In this document: piece by piece, positions 33,953 through 41,709 of the stretch
Numbering within the stretch: the first letter of the stretch is position 1
How the letters are laid out: each line of letters begins with the position of its first letter
From: Cytophagales bacterium
GTDB taxonomy: Bacteria; Bacteroidota; Bacteroidia; Cytophagales; Spirosomataceae
Length of the DNA stretch: 47,302 nucleotides
NCBI GenBank assembly: GCA_013298865.1
Contig: JAAFJL010000017.1
Location: 1-47,302 of the forward strand
Direction: 5' to 3'
Notes under the pieces: model-generated
The model's input: the letters and a program-made list of their open reading frames with translations, nothing else
Databases searched by the model: none
Told to the model about the DNA's origin: nothing
Made by a program: the position numbers and the translations under genes

Positions 33953-35149
33953 ATGAATAAGTCGCTCAGAAAAAACTTTAATCAGAATTTTAGTACTCAA
34001 AAATATGAGAATTTTCTGAGCGACATTCATCAATTATACCCCAATCAATTAGAATTTAGGATAGCCGAAACCCCCGTTTTTGTCCCTAAATCCTTGAAAA
34101 CCAAACTAATTGAAGCCTGTGAAAGTATCATTGATGTAATTGTCGAAGATGATTTCAAACATAAAACTGCAAATGCAATTCCGAATAATCAAACAGTCCC
34201 CAACGAAAATAATCATACTTCTTTTTTAGCCATTGATTTTGCCGTTTGCGAAGACAGTAATGGTGATTTGTTTCCACAACTAATTGAATTACAGGGATTT
34301 CCGTCTTTGTTTGGCTTTCAGTTTATGATTGCACAACAATTTCAGAAACATTATAATGTTCCAGAAAACTATGATTTCTTGTTGAATGACCTAACAAAAA
34401 CAGGATATGTTGAACAACTGAAGAGTTTAATTGTAGGAAATGAAAATCCAGAAAATGTAATTTTATTGGAAATTTTTCCAGAAAAACAAAAAACAAAAAT
34501 TGATTTTAAGGTTACAGAAGAATTGTTAGGTATAAAGGCGGTATGTATTACAAAAATTATCAAAGAAGGGAGGGAACTTTTTTATTTTAATGAAGGAGTT
34601 AAAACGCCAATTCATCGGATTTATAATCGTCTGATTTTTGATGATTTATCGAATTTTCCAGACTTAAAAACAGATTTTAACTTCACTGACGAAGTGGATA
34701 TTGAATGGGTAGGACATCCGAATTGGTTTTTTAGGATTAGTAAATATTGTATGCCATTCCTGAAAAATCAGTACGTTCCAGAATGTCGTTTTCTGAGTGA
34801 TTTTAATGGCATTTTTCCAGAAAGTTTAGAAGATTTTGTCTTGAAACCTTTGTTTTCTTTTGCAGGTAGTGGCGTGATAATCAATGTGTTAACTTCTGAT
34901 TTAGAAAAAATAAAAGACCCTGAGAATTATATTTTACAGAAAAAAGTGAAGTATGAGCCTGTTGTAGAAACCATAGATGGAAGTAAAGTAAAATGCGAAA
35001 TCAGGATGCTTTATGTTTGGCAAAAAGATGAAATTAGACCAATTTTGTTGACCAACTTAGCCAGACTTTCTCGTGGAGAAATGATTGGAGTACGTTTCAA
35101 TAAAGATTTTGATTGGGTAGGAGGAAGTGTCTGTTTTATGGAGAAATAG
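33953..35149 (+). CDS. ATP-grasp-like ligase of unknown substrate
   Basis: A 398-residue protein without a clear named family. The C-terminal third has an ATP-grasp look: the Lys of FVLKPLFSFAGSGV (nucleotide Lys plus glycine-rich loop, about 300-313), the KYEPVV segment, then CEIRMLYVW and TNLARLSRG, with the last residues fitting the Asn/Arg metal-phosphate site. The middle (PQLIELQGFPSLFGFQ, about 107-122) resembles pre-ATP-grasp segments. Such enzymes couple an acid and an amine through an acyl-phosphate. It is the last gene of the GCS2-GATase-ATP-grasp run, one base after its neighbour. A terminator follows. Substrate is unknown. Confidence 0.65.
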   Translation: MNKSLRKNFNQNFSTQKYENFLSDIHQLYPNQLEFRIAETPVFVPKSLKTKLIEACESIIDVIVEDDFKHKTANAIPNNQTVPNENNHTSFLAIDFAVCEDSNGDLFPQLIELQGFPSLFGFQFMIAQQFQKHYNVPENYDFLLNDLTKTGYVEQLKSLIVGNENPENVILLEIFPEKQKTKIDFKVTEELLGIKAVCITKIIKEGRELFYFNEGVKTPIHRIYNRLIFDDLSNFPDLKTDFNFTDEVDIEWVGHPNWFFRISKYCMPFLKNQYVPECRFLSDFNGIFPESLEDFVLKPLFSFAGSGVIINVLTSDLEKIKDPENYILQKKVKYEPVVETIDGSKVKCEIRMLYVWQKDEIRPILLTNLARLSRGEMIGVRFNKDFDWVGGSVCFMEK

Positions 35150-35165
35150 ATTTCAATTTTGATTA

Positions 35166-35222
35166 GCAGCAAGGACGGAAAGACACATTTTTTGTGTGAA
35201 TCCATCCTTGCTGTTTTATTTT
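35166..35222. terminator. Bidirectional terminator after the ATP-grasp gene
   Basis: AGCAAGGA with GGA, and TCC with TCCTTGCT, form an imperfect long stem with an inner CACA/TGTG hairpin, followed by TTTTATTTT. It overlaps the end of the convergent S10 peptidase gene. Confidence 0.7.
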
Positions 35223-36726
35223 ACTTCAAAGTTTCAAGATAAAATTCATCAGCCTCTTTTTTCAATTTAATCAATGATTCTTTGTGAATATACATCATGT
35301 GTCCAGCTTCAAAGTAGGTAAATTTTACATTTTTTCTTTGCTCAGGCTTCAATCCAGCATGACTAATTGTATATTCAGCAGCAAAGTATGGGGTTGCTAA
35401 ATCATAATATGCAGAAGGAATCCAAACTTTCAGAAAAGGATTTTTTGCCATTGCTTGTCTTAAAGTTTCTGCTACATTCAAATATTGATTTTGTACATTT
35501 CCATAGTTCCAAGGTTGCACTCGTCCAGTCAAAATTAAGTAAGGTAAATCGTTTTCATACTTTAAATCTTGTCGCAAATAATTATTGATTGAACCCGAAT
35601 AAGGACCAGAAATTGTCGCATCTAAACTTGGGTCAAACTCATATTTTTCTCCCGCATTATCAAAATCTACCCCTGTAAATCTTCCGTCCAAGCGACCAAC
35701 AGTTTTTCCTTCTTCACGCATTAATTCTTTTACAAAACGTCCAATTTCTATTCTCAGATTAGTATTTCGGATATAATTTTCACTCAATCCAGTGAATTTA
35801 CTTAGTTTTTGTATGATTTGCTTCTTTTCATTTTCGGGTAACAAATCTCCTTTCATCAATGCCGTTGAGTATTCATTTAAGGCAAAATTTTCAACTTCTC
35901 GAAGCGTTTTTTGTAAATCACCCTGATACTCTTTTGCAATTTTTTTATGATACCAAGCCATAGCGGTATAAGTTGGTAAAAATAATGAAAAAGGCAAATC
36001 GTTCCCTTTCTCAAAACGAGCAGTTTGAAAGTTCAAAATGGAAGAAATCATCGTGATTCCATTGATGTACATATTGAATTTGTCCTGCAAATACCCCGAA
36101 AGCCCTGCTGCACGAGTAGTTCCATAACTTTCACCCGCTAAAAATTTAGGCGAACTCCAGCGGCCATATTTTACAGTATAAAGTCTAATAAACTCTCCAA
36201 CAGATTCAATATCCTCTACATAGCCCAAAAATTGCTTTGGGTCTTCGCCTTGCACGGCTCGGCTATAACCTGTGTTGATTGGGTCAATGAAAACCAAATC
36301 CGTTTTGTCTAACCAACTATACTCATTATTTACGTACTGATACGGGGGTGCTAAAGCATCACCTTTGTCTGACATCAAAATTCTTTTTGGTCCAATCGCC
36401 CCTAAATGCAACCAAACCGAAGCCGAACCTGGTCCACCATTAAAAGTGTAGGTCATTGGTCGTTTTGATACATCTGTCACACCATCTTTTGTGTAGGCAA
36501 TGAAGAAAATATTGCCTTTGGGCTTTCCAGACTCATCTTTCAAAGTCATATAGCCCGTAGTTGCTGTATATGAAAATGTCTGCCCGTTTATGGTTGTTTG
36601 GTGTTTGGTCACAATTGGAGCTGGAACAACTGGTATTAAGGGTTTGGTATCTTCTTTTTGTGGTTTTTCTTGAGCGAAAATATTAACAGAAAAAAAGATT
36701 ACGAAAAAGATGGATATGTGTTTCAT
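35221..36726 (-). CDS. Serine carboxypeptidase, peptidase family S10
   Basis: A 501-residue exported peptidase removing C-terminal residues. Signal peptide about 1-18 (ends NIFA). Family blocks are present: TYTFNGGPGSASVWLHLGAIGP (oxyanion region), nucleophile GESYGTTRAAG, catalytic Asp in YYDLATPYFAAE and His in EAGHMMYIHKES. S10 enzymes are best known from eukaryotes but occur in Bacteroidota. It is the third gene of a minus-strand run with a GHMP kinase (26 bp upstream) and a GH109-like protein, suggesting it trims peptides attached to glycans; that link is inferred. Confidence 0.92.
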   Translation of the reverse strand: MKHISIFFVIFFSVNIFAQEKPQKEDTKPLIPVVPAPIVTKHQTTINGQTFSYTATTGYMTLKDESGKPKGNIFFIAYTKDGVTDVSKRPMTYTFNGGPGSASVWLHLGAIGPKRILMSDKGDALAPPYQYVNNEYSWLDKTDLVFIDPINTGYSRAVQGEDPKQFLGYVEDIESVGEFIRLYTVKYGRWSSPKFLAGESYGTTRAAGLSGYLQDKFNMYINGITMISSILNFQTARFEKGNDLPFSLFLPTYTAMAWYHKKIAKEYQGDLQKTLREVENFALNEYSTALMKGDLLPENEKKQIIQKLSKFTGLSENYIRNTNLRIEIGRFVKELMREEGKTVGRLDGRFTGVDFDNAGEKYEFDPSLDATISGPYSGSINNYLRQDLKYENDLPYLILTGRVQPWNYGNVQNQYLNVAETLRQAMAKNPFLKVWIPSAYYDLATPYFAAEYTISHAGLKPEQRKNVKFTYFEAGHMMYIHKESLIKLKKEADEFYLETLK

Positions 36727-36752
36727 GAATTTATTAAGATTTGTGTTTTTGA

Positions 36753-37814
36753 CTATAATTCTAACCGAGTGCCTTCATCAACCGAAATTATGTATGCTTT
36801 ACCTCCTTGATTTTCAATGGCTTTTGCTATTTTTTGTGGGTCGTTTGGTGCATAAACAAACATACATCCACCACCACCTGAGCCATTGATTTTTCCACCT
36901 AATGCTCCAGCATCTAAACTCGCTTGTATCATTCTATCAATTTTTGGAGTCGAAATCTTTAAGTTTTCTCTTAAATTAAATTGATGTCGATTTAGCAAGT
37001 CTCCTAATTTTACGTGTTTCATTTCAGGAGCTTTTAGCATCGAAAGAGCTTGAAGTAAAATATCTCGATTATCAATATTGCCTACTATCAATTCCATTTC
37101 TTCTTTAGACAATATATTTTTGTAATTATCTAATTCTGAGGCACTTGTAGTGAATAAAGAAAAATTTGTATCCTGTTTCTTAATTTTATCAACAGCTGTC
37201 AAAACCCCTTTTTTTACTCTTTTTAAAATTCCAACTGTATCTTTTGGTTCGCCAGAATCTCCTAAAACAAAAGTTCCAAGTTGAGGTTTCAAGAATTCCA
37301 CTTCAATTTTTGGTTGAGATTCTAAATAAATAATATTTCCTAAAGCAGTTGAATAATGATCCATCATTCCTCCAGATTCTCCAAATTCATCGACCTCTGC
37401 CAAGTATGCCCATTCTGCAATTTGTTTCAGGTCAATTGGGTGGTCAGAAAATTTCAGTAGAAAATGTATCCAACTGATAATCAGAGCAGAAGAACTTGAT
37501 GTGCCTGAATTAATAGGGATATTTCCCAAAACTTTGGCATTTAATCCATCGGGAAGAGTTACGCCATTTTTTTTCAAGATATTTAAGGCAGAGCGATAAT
37601 AATCACGAGAATGTTTGTAAGTATATCGTTTTTCAACCTTGATAGTATAGGTAGATTTGATGTCGGGTAATCTCAAAAAATATAGCCCAGAATTATCATA
37701 AGTGCCTTCCACAGAAATTCTTCTTGAAATCGCTGCTGCAATTACGGGTAATCCCAAATAATCTTGGTGTTCACCAAAAAGGCAAATTCTGCCTGGAGTT
37801 GAAATTCTCAGCAT
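36753..37814 (-). CDS. GHMP-family sugar kinase
   Basis: A 353-residue GHMP kinase. Motif 1 is TPGRICLFGEHQDYLGLPVIA (residues about 6-26), a galactokinase-like signature with HQDY replacing HTDY. Motif 2, INSGTSSSSALIIS, binds ATP phosphates. Motif 3, GKINGSGGGGCMF, is near the C-terminus. The protein differs clearly from the window's GalK. Its substrate is probably a sugar; galactose, N-acetylgalactosamine or arabinose are candidates. It lies between a GH109-like gene (72 bp upstream) and a peptidase (26 bp downstream), which fits phosphorylation of a sugar released by GH109. Confidence 0.85.
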   Translation of the reverse strand: MLRISTPGRICLFGEHQDYLGLPVIAAAISRRISVEGTYDNSGLYFLRLPDIKSTYTIKVEKRYTYKHSRDYYRSALNILKKNGVTLPDGLNAKVLGNIPINSGTSSSSALIISWIHFLLKFSDHPIDLKQIAEWAYLAEVDEFGESGGMMDHYSTALGNIIYLESQPKIEVEFLKPQLGTFVLGDSGEPKDTVGILKRVKKGVLTAVDKIKKQDTNFSLFTTSASELDNYKNILSKEEMELIVGNIDNRDILLQALSMLKAPEMKHVKLGDLLNRHQFNLRENLKISTPKIDRMIQASLDAGALGGKINGSGGGGCMFVYAPNDPQKIAKAIENQGGKAYIISVDEGTRLEL

Positions 37815-37886
37815 AGTTGTAATTGTTAAATTAGGAGGGCTTCAAAATTTTATGTTAAACTAATTGAACGGTTGCAACTTGTGGAA

Positions 37887-39239
37887 TCAATAATCATCAC
37901 CCAAAGCAAAAATTGGTTTATTGGTCTTCCATTTGCCTCGAGTAAAATCTGGAATTTGTATTGGGGCTGAACCTTTTGCAATAGATTCTTCTGATAATGG
38001 ACTAATTGCCGACCAAGCTGCTGCATCATAAACATCAATTGGTGGAGCAACTTTGTTTTTGATAGATTCAATAAATGCCCTTAGTACAAAAAAATCAATT
38101 CCACCGTGTCCTGCATTTTCGGCATTTTGGGCGTGCTTTTTCCAAAGCGGATGGTCATATTTTTCTTGATATTCCTTGAAATCGTCCCATGTATGCGGTT
38201 TTTTACTAATTCCTTCTAAATAAATATGGTTGCCATCATTCATCCAAAGTCCATTCGTACCTTGTACACGAAAGCCTAATGAATAGGGGCGAGGGACATT
38301 GGTATCATGCGAAATCATGATAGTTTCTCCATTAGCACACTTAATATTGGTTGTTACAATATCGCCACACTTAAAATTCACCTTCGCATTTGGATGATTT
38401 TCTCCACCATTTTTCACAATATAATTATGTAACCCCATAGATTTCGTGGCAATTGAGGTTAAATACAAAAACTGATTCCCTCGATTGATATTTAACATTT
38501 CGGCAACTGGACCAAGCCCGTGAGTTGGATATAAATCTCCATTTCTATCAACCGAATGTTGGGTTCTCCAACGTGCCTCTGAGTACGCATTTTTGCCGAA
38601 TTCAACTCCACCACCATAGGCTTTTTTGCCATCATTGAATTTTACTTCACGCAAATCGTGCTGATAACCGCATTGTGTATGAAGCAAATCACCGAACATA
38701 TTTTGTCTGACCATGTTTAGTACTGCCATCACATCACGTCGGTAACAGACATTTTCCAGAATCATACAATGCGAACCCGTTTTCTCGAAAGTGTCCACCA
38801 AATCCCAAGACTCCTGTAATTTCACTGTTGCAGAAACTTCCACGGCAGTATATTTTCCAGCTTTCATTGAAACTATTGCCATCGGAACGTGCCATTCCCA
38901 TGGTGTTGAAATAACAATCCCATCCAAATCATCCCTTTTTACCATATTCTCAAAATCTCGTTCCCCATTTTTATAGATTGCAGGAACTTTTCTTCCTTTC
39001 TCTTTAAAAATGGCTAATGTTGCATCAATTGATTTTTGGTCAATATCGCAAATGGCATTAATTTCTACATCATCCCTATATAAAGCTTGTTCAATGTGAT
39101 TTTGCCCACGAAGACCAACACCAATAAAGCCTAAACGAACTTTATTTGCGGGTTGCTTGTTGGATAAAACAATAGAAGGAATGATTGAAGAAGCAGCGGC
39201 TAAGGCAGACGTTTTATTGATAAATTCTCTACGATTCAT
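37887..39239 (-). CDS. GH109-like Gfo/Idh/MocA family protein
   Basis: GH109 enzymes hydrolyse alpha-N-acetylgalactosamine through an NAD-dependent oxidation-reduction mechanism. The 450-residue protein starts with a twin-arginine-type signal (MNRREFINKTSALAAASS), so it is exported folded, with NAD. The Rossmann motif is GFIGVGLRGQNHI (about 35-47). Late blocks typical of GH109, NAGHGGIDFF, VYDAAAWSAISPLSEESI and IPDFTRGKW, are present. Other Gfo/Idh/MocA dehydrogenases share the fold, so the activity is probable, not certain. It is first in the run with the GHMP kinase and S10 peptidase. Confidence 0.8.
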   Translation of the reverse strand: MNRREFINKTSALAAASSIIPSIVLSNKQPANKVRLGFIGVGLRGQNHIEQALYRDDVEINAICDIDQKSIDATLAIFKEKGRKVPAIYKNGERDFENMVKRDDLDGIVISTPWEWHVPMAIVSMKAGKYTAVEVSATVKLQESWDLVDTFEKTGSHCMILENVCYRRDVMAVLNMVRQNMFGDLLHTQCGYQHDLREVKFNDGKKAYGGGVEFGKNAYSEARWRTQHSVDRNGDLYPTHGLGPVAEMLNINRGNQFLYLTSIATKSMGLHNYIVKNGGENHPNAKVNFKCGDIVTTNIKCANGETIMISHDTNVPRPYSLGFRVQGTNGLWMNDGNHIYLEGISKKPHTWDDFKEYQEKYDHPLWKKHAQNAENAGHGGIDFFVLRAFIESIKNKVAPPIDVYDAAAWSAISPLSEESIAKGSAPIQIPDFTRGKWKTNKPIFALGDDY

Positions 39240-39428
39240 GTTTTGAATTGGTTTTGTAAAATTTATCTAATTTATAAATAAAGGCTGTGTAAATGATGAC
39301 AAACTCAGCTTAATTTCGTCTAAAATTAAAATTCAATTAAGAAATAATTATTTTGTTTAAATATTCGATAAAAAAGTTAAACAAAATGAAACAAATCTTC
39401 TAAACTTATGTTGTAATACTATAACTCG

Positions 39429-39515
39429 AAACAACTCGCCGATTTAGTTTAAAGGTGTTGCTGGCATACTTTCAGACGACTTTTAAACTGACGAACTAAA
39501 TCCCCGAAATTGTTT
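39429..39515. repeat. Foldback with two alternative pairings upstream of the PTPS gene
   Basis: GATTTAGTT (39441-39449) pairs with AACTAAATC (39494-39502), with an outer AAACAA/TTGTTT pair (39429-39434 and 39510-39515). Alternatively AGTTTAAA (39446-39453) pairs with TTTAAACT (39482-39489). The two pairings share bases 39446-39449 and exclude each other. It lies upstream of the apparent promoter at 39585, so it may be a DNA repeat and not a leader RNA. Confidence 0.5.
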
Positions 39516-39550
39516 GAAAGTCCTTCCTTTAATGAAAATTAGGGGTGCAG

Positions 39551-39571
39551 TTTTGATAAAATTTATCAAAA
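39551..39571. promoter_or_regulatory. Perfect palindrome upstream of the PTPS gene, candidate operator
   Basis: TTTTGATAAA and its mirror arm TTTATCAAAA flank one central A, a perfect 10-bp dyad. It ends 13 bp before the -7-like TAACTTTTG at 39585-39593, overlapping the expected -33 zone. Location suggests a repressor or activator site for the PTPS-folE operon. Confidence 0.5.
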
Positions 39572-39639
39572 TGGTCAAAATTAGTAACTTTTGAACTTTT
39601 AAAATTGCTTGAAAAAAGCAAAATTTTCAACAAATTTTA

Positions 39640-40059
39640 ATGAAAAATAACCGTGTAGCAGTGTTCCGAAAAGAACATTTCAATGCCGCTCACCGTTTAA
39701 ATAATCCGAATTGGTCGGACGAACAGAATGAACGTGTGTATGGAAAATGCAATAACCTAAATTATCATGGACATAACTATGATTTGGTGGTGCAAGTAAC
39801 TGGTGAGATTGACTCCGAAACGGGGTATGTGATGGATATGAAAGTATTAAGTGATTTGATAAAAATTGAGGTTTTAGATAAATTTGATCATAAAAATTTG
39901 AATCTTGACACTCCTGAATTTGCGAATATCAATCCTTCTGCTGAAAATATCGCAATTGTAATTTATGACAAACTAAGAACAAAATTAAAATCAGAGTTAG
40001 ATCTGAAAATTAGACTATATGAAACAGAACGAAATTTCGTTGAATTCCCTGTTAGTTGA
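39640..40059 (+). CDS. 6-pyruvoyltetrahydropterin synthase, eukaryote-type
   Basis: Converts 7,8-dihydroneopterin triphosphate to 6-pyruvoyltetrahydropterin. The 139-residue protein binds zinc through three His (His in HFNAAHRL; His43 and His45 in NYHGHNY). The catalytic Cys37 is in GKCNNLNYHGH, spaced C-x5-HGH as in animal PTPS and unlike the C-x3-HGH of bacterial QueD. Downstream blocks TGYVMDMKVLSDLI and LDKFDHKNLNLDTPEF, and the late RLYETERNFVEF, also resemble the animal enzyme. Its end overlaps folE by 41 bp. A queuosine role (QueD) is the alternative, but spacing and neighbours favour biopterin synthesis. Confidence 0.85.
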   Translation: MKNNRVAVFRKEHFNAAHRLNNPNWSDEQNERVYGKCNNLNYHGHNYDLVVQVTGEIDSETGYVMDMKVLSDLIKIEVLDKFDHKNLNLDTPEFANINPSAENIAIVIYDKLRTKLKSELDLKIRLYETERNFVEFPVS

Positions 40060-40717
40060 TGATAATACTATCAGATTTACCGATGAGGAACTCGGTGATA
40101 TGCACATAAGTACATCTGTCGATACTCCTATGCGTGAAGACGCTTTTGATATGAGTGACGAGGAAAAAATGGCTCAGATTGAATATCATTTCAAGCAAAT
40201 TATGGAAACTTTAGGGCTTGATTTGACTGATGATTCCTTGAAAGGTACTCCGAAAAGAGTAGCAAAAATGTACATAAAAGAAATATTTAGCGGTTTGAAT
40301 CCTGCAAATATGCCTAAAATCGCACTTTTCGACAATAAATACCAGTACAATGAAATGTTGGTAGAAAAAGATATTACTTTTTATTCAAACTGTGAGCATC
40401 ATTTTGTACCCATTATCGGTAAGGCACAGGTTGCTTATATTGCCAATGGCAAAGTTGTAGGTTTATCTAAATTGAATAGATTAGTACAGCATTTTGCGAA
40501 ACGTCCACAAGTTCAGGAGCGTTTAACTATGCAAATTGCTAAAGAATTACAAAAAGTTTTAGGAACAGAAGATGTTGCTGTAATGATTGATGCGAAACAT
40601 TTATGCGTTTCTTCGAGAGGCGTTCAAGACGATTCTTCTTCAACAATTACTTCATTCTACGGCGGAAAGTTCAAAGAAGAAGCTACAAGAGCGGAGTTTT
40701 TGAGATACATTCATTAA
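40019..40717 (+). CDS. folE: GTP cyclohydrolase I
   Basis: Opens and rearranges GTP to 7,8-dihydroneopterin triphosphate, the entry to folate and biopterin. The 232 residues contain an extra acidic N-terminus of about 45 residues before EKMAQIEYHFKQIMETLGLD, then the core: TPKRVAKMYIKEIFSGLNP, zinc ligands in YSNCEHHFVPIIGKAQVAYI and CVSSRGVQD, and LSKLNRLVQHFAKRPQVQERLT. The start at 40019 lies inside the PTPS gene (41-bp overlap); a later start at M28 (40100) would remove most of the extension. Its product is the substrate of the PTPS next door. Confidence 0.95.
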   Translation: MKQNEISLNSLLVDDNTIRFTDEELGDMHISTSVDTPMREDAFDMSDEEKMAQIEYHFKQIMETLGLDLTDDSLKGTPKRVAKMYIKEIFSGLNPANMPKIALFDNKYQYNEMLVEKDITFYSNCEHHFVPIIGKAQVAYIANGKVVGLSKLNRLVQHFAKRPQVQERLTMQIAKELQKVLGTEDVAVMIDAKHLCVSSRGVQDDSSSTITSFYGGKFKEEATRAEFLRYIH

Positions 40718-40812
40718 CAAATTAAAAATGATGAATTAAGAATTAAAAATTGGTTGCGAAAATATCAGTTTCATTTTTGCAATTCAATATATCTGCTCAA
40801 ATTCAAAACATT

Positions 40813-40850
40813 AAAAAGCATCTGGGGTTAATTTCTCAGATGCTTTTTTT
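40813..40850 (+). terminator. Terminator after folE
   Basis: AAAAAGCATCTG and CAGATGCTTTTT pair over 12 bp, followed by a T-run. It separates folE from the SDR gene. Upstream (40725-40750) is an AT-rich segment with AATTAAAAAT repeated twice. Confidence 0.85.
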
Positions 40851-40919
40851 GTTAGATGAATTTTTATCATCTCGCAAATTTTTCAGATTTCCTCAATTTC
40901 AAATTTTCAAATTACTAAA

Positions 40920-41621
40920 ATGTCTAAAAATTATTTAATCATCGGAGCAAGTTCTGGTATTGGTCATGCTATTGCGGAAAACCTTTTAGCTGCTGGAAAT
41001 CAAGTTTTTTCTGCCTCAAGAAATCAACCCAATTTGAATATCACTCATCTAACCTGGGATGCCCTTGCTCCAGATAATGCTGTTTTTGCGAATTTACCTG
41101 ACGAAATTCACGGAATTGCTTATTGTCCAGGTACAATTAATCTGAAACCATTTCACAGATTAACCCAAGAAGATTTTAAGCAGGATTTTCAAATTAATGT
41201 ATTAGGTGCAGTTGCTGCTCTACAAGCCTTATTACCCAAACTCAAAAAAGCAGAAGGTGGAGCTTCCGTGGTTTTGTTTAGTACAGTTGCTGCAAAAGTT
41301 GGCATGGGTTTTCATGCCTCAGTAGCGGCTTCAAAAGGAGCAATTGAGGGGTTAACTATCTCATTAGCAGCAGAATGGTCAGCCAATAAAATTAGAGTAA
41401 ACTGTGTAGCTCCATCTTTGACAGATACTCCTTTGGCAAAAAATCTACTTTCGACAGATGAAAAAAAGGAGGCTTCCAACAAAAGACACCCAATCGGAAG
41501 ATTTGGTACAAGTGAAGACATTTCAAATATTGCCGCTTTCCTTTTGAAAGACGAATCTTCATGGATTACGGGGCAAGTGTTTGGGGTTGACGGCGGAATG
41601 AGTACGCTTAAAACGATGTGA
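40920..41621 (+). CDS. Short-chain dehydrogenase/reductase lacking the catalytic Tyr
   Basis: A 233-residue classical SDR fold. The NAD(P) motif GASSGIG (about 9-15) is intact. The usual Ser appears as a Thr in VLFSTVAAK, and the YxxxK motif is VAASK, so Tyr is replaced by Val135 while Lys139 is kept. The C-terminal DTPLAKNLL and WITGQVFGVDGG blocks are normal. A reductase using another proton donor, or a non-catalytic relative, is possible. It follows the PTPS-folE pair after a terminator, so a role as a pteridine reductase is suggestive only. Confidence 0.85.
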   Translation: MSKNYLIIGASSGIGHAIAENLLAAGNQVFSASRNQPNLNITHLTWDALAPDNAVFANLPDEIHGIAYCPGTINLKPFHRLTQEDFKQDFQINVLGAVAALQALLPKLKKAEGGASVVLFSTVAAKVGMGFHASVAASKGAIEGLTISLAAEWSANKIRVNCVAPSLTDTPLAKNLLSTDEKKEASNKRHPIGRFGTSEDISNIAAFLLKDESSWITGQVFGVDGGMSTLKTM

Positions 41622-41709
41622 AACCTTTTATAAAGATTTATGATTTTTGAAGATAATTATCCTTAAATTCAACCTTCAATTATTTGTAAACCAAAACATA
41701 AATTATCAA

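Larger units (their letters stand above)
39240..39639. other. Divergent intergenic region with structured DNA and operator-like palindrome
   Basis: This 400-bp AT-rich region has no coding frame. It contains the foldback at 39429-39515, the palindrome at 39551-39571 and a -7-like TAACTTTTG (39585-39593) about 47 bp before the PTPS gene. It carries the control signals of the PTPS/folE unit and of the GH109 operon on the other side. Confidence 0.6.
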
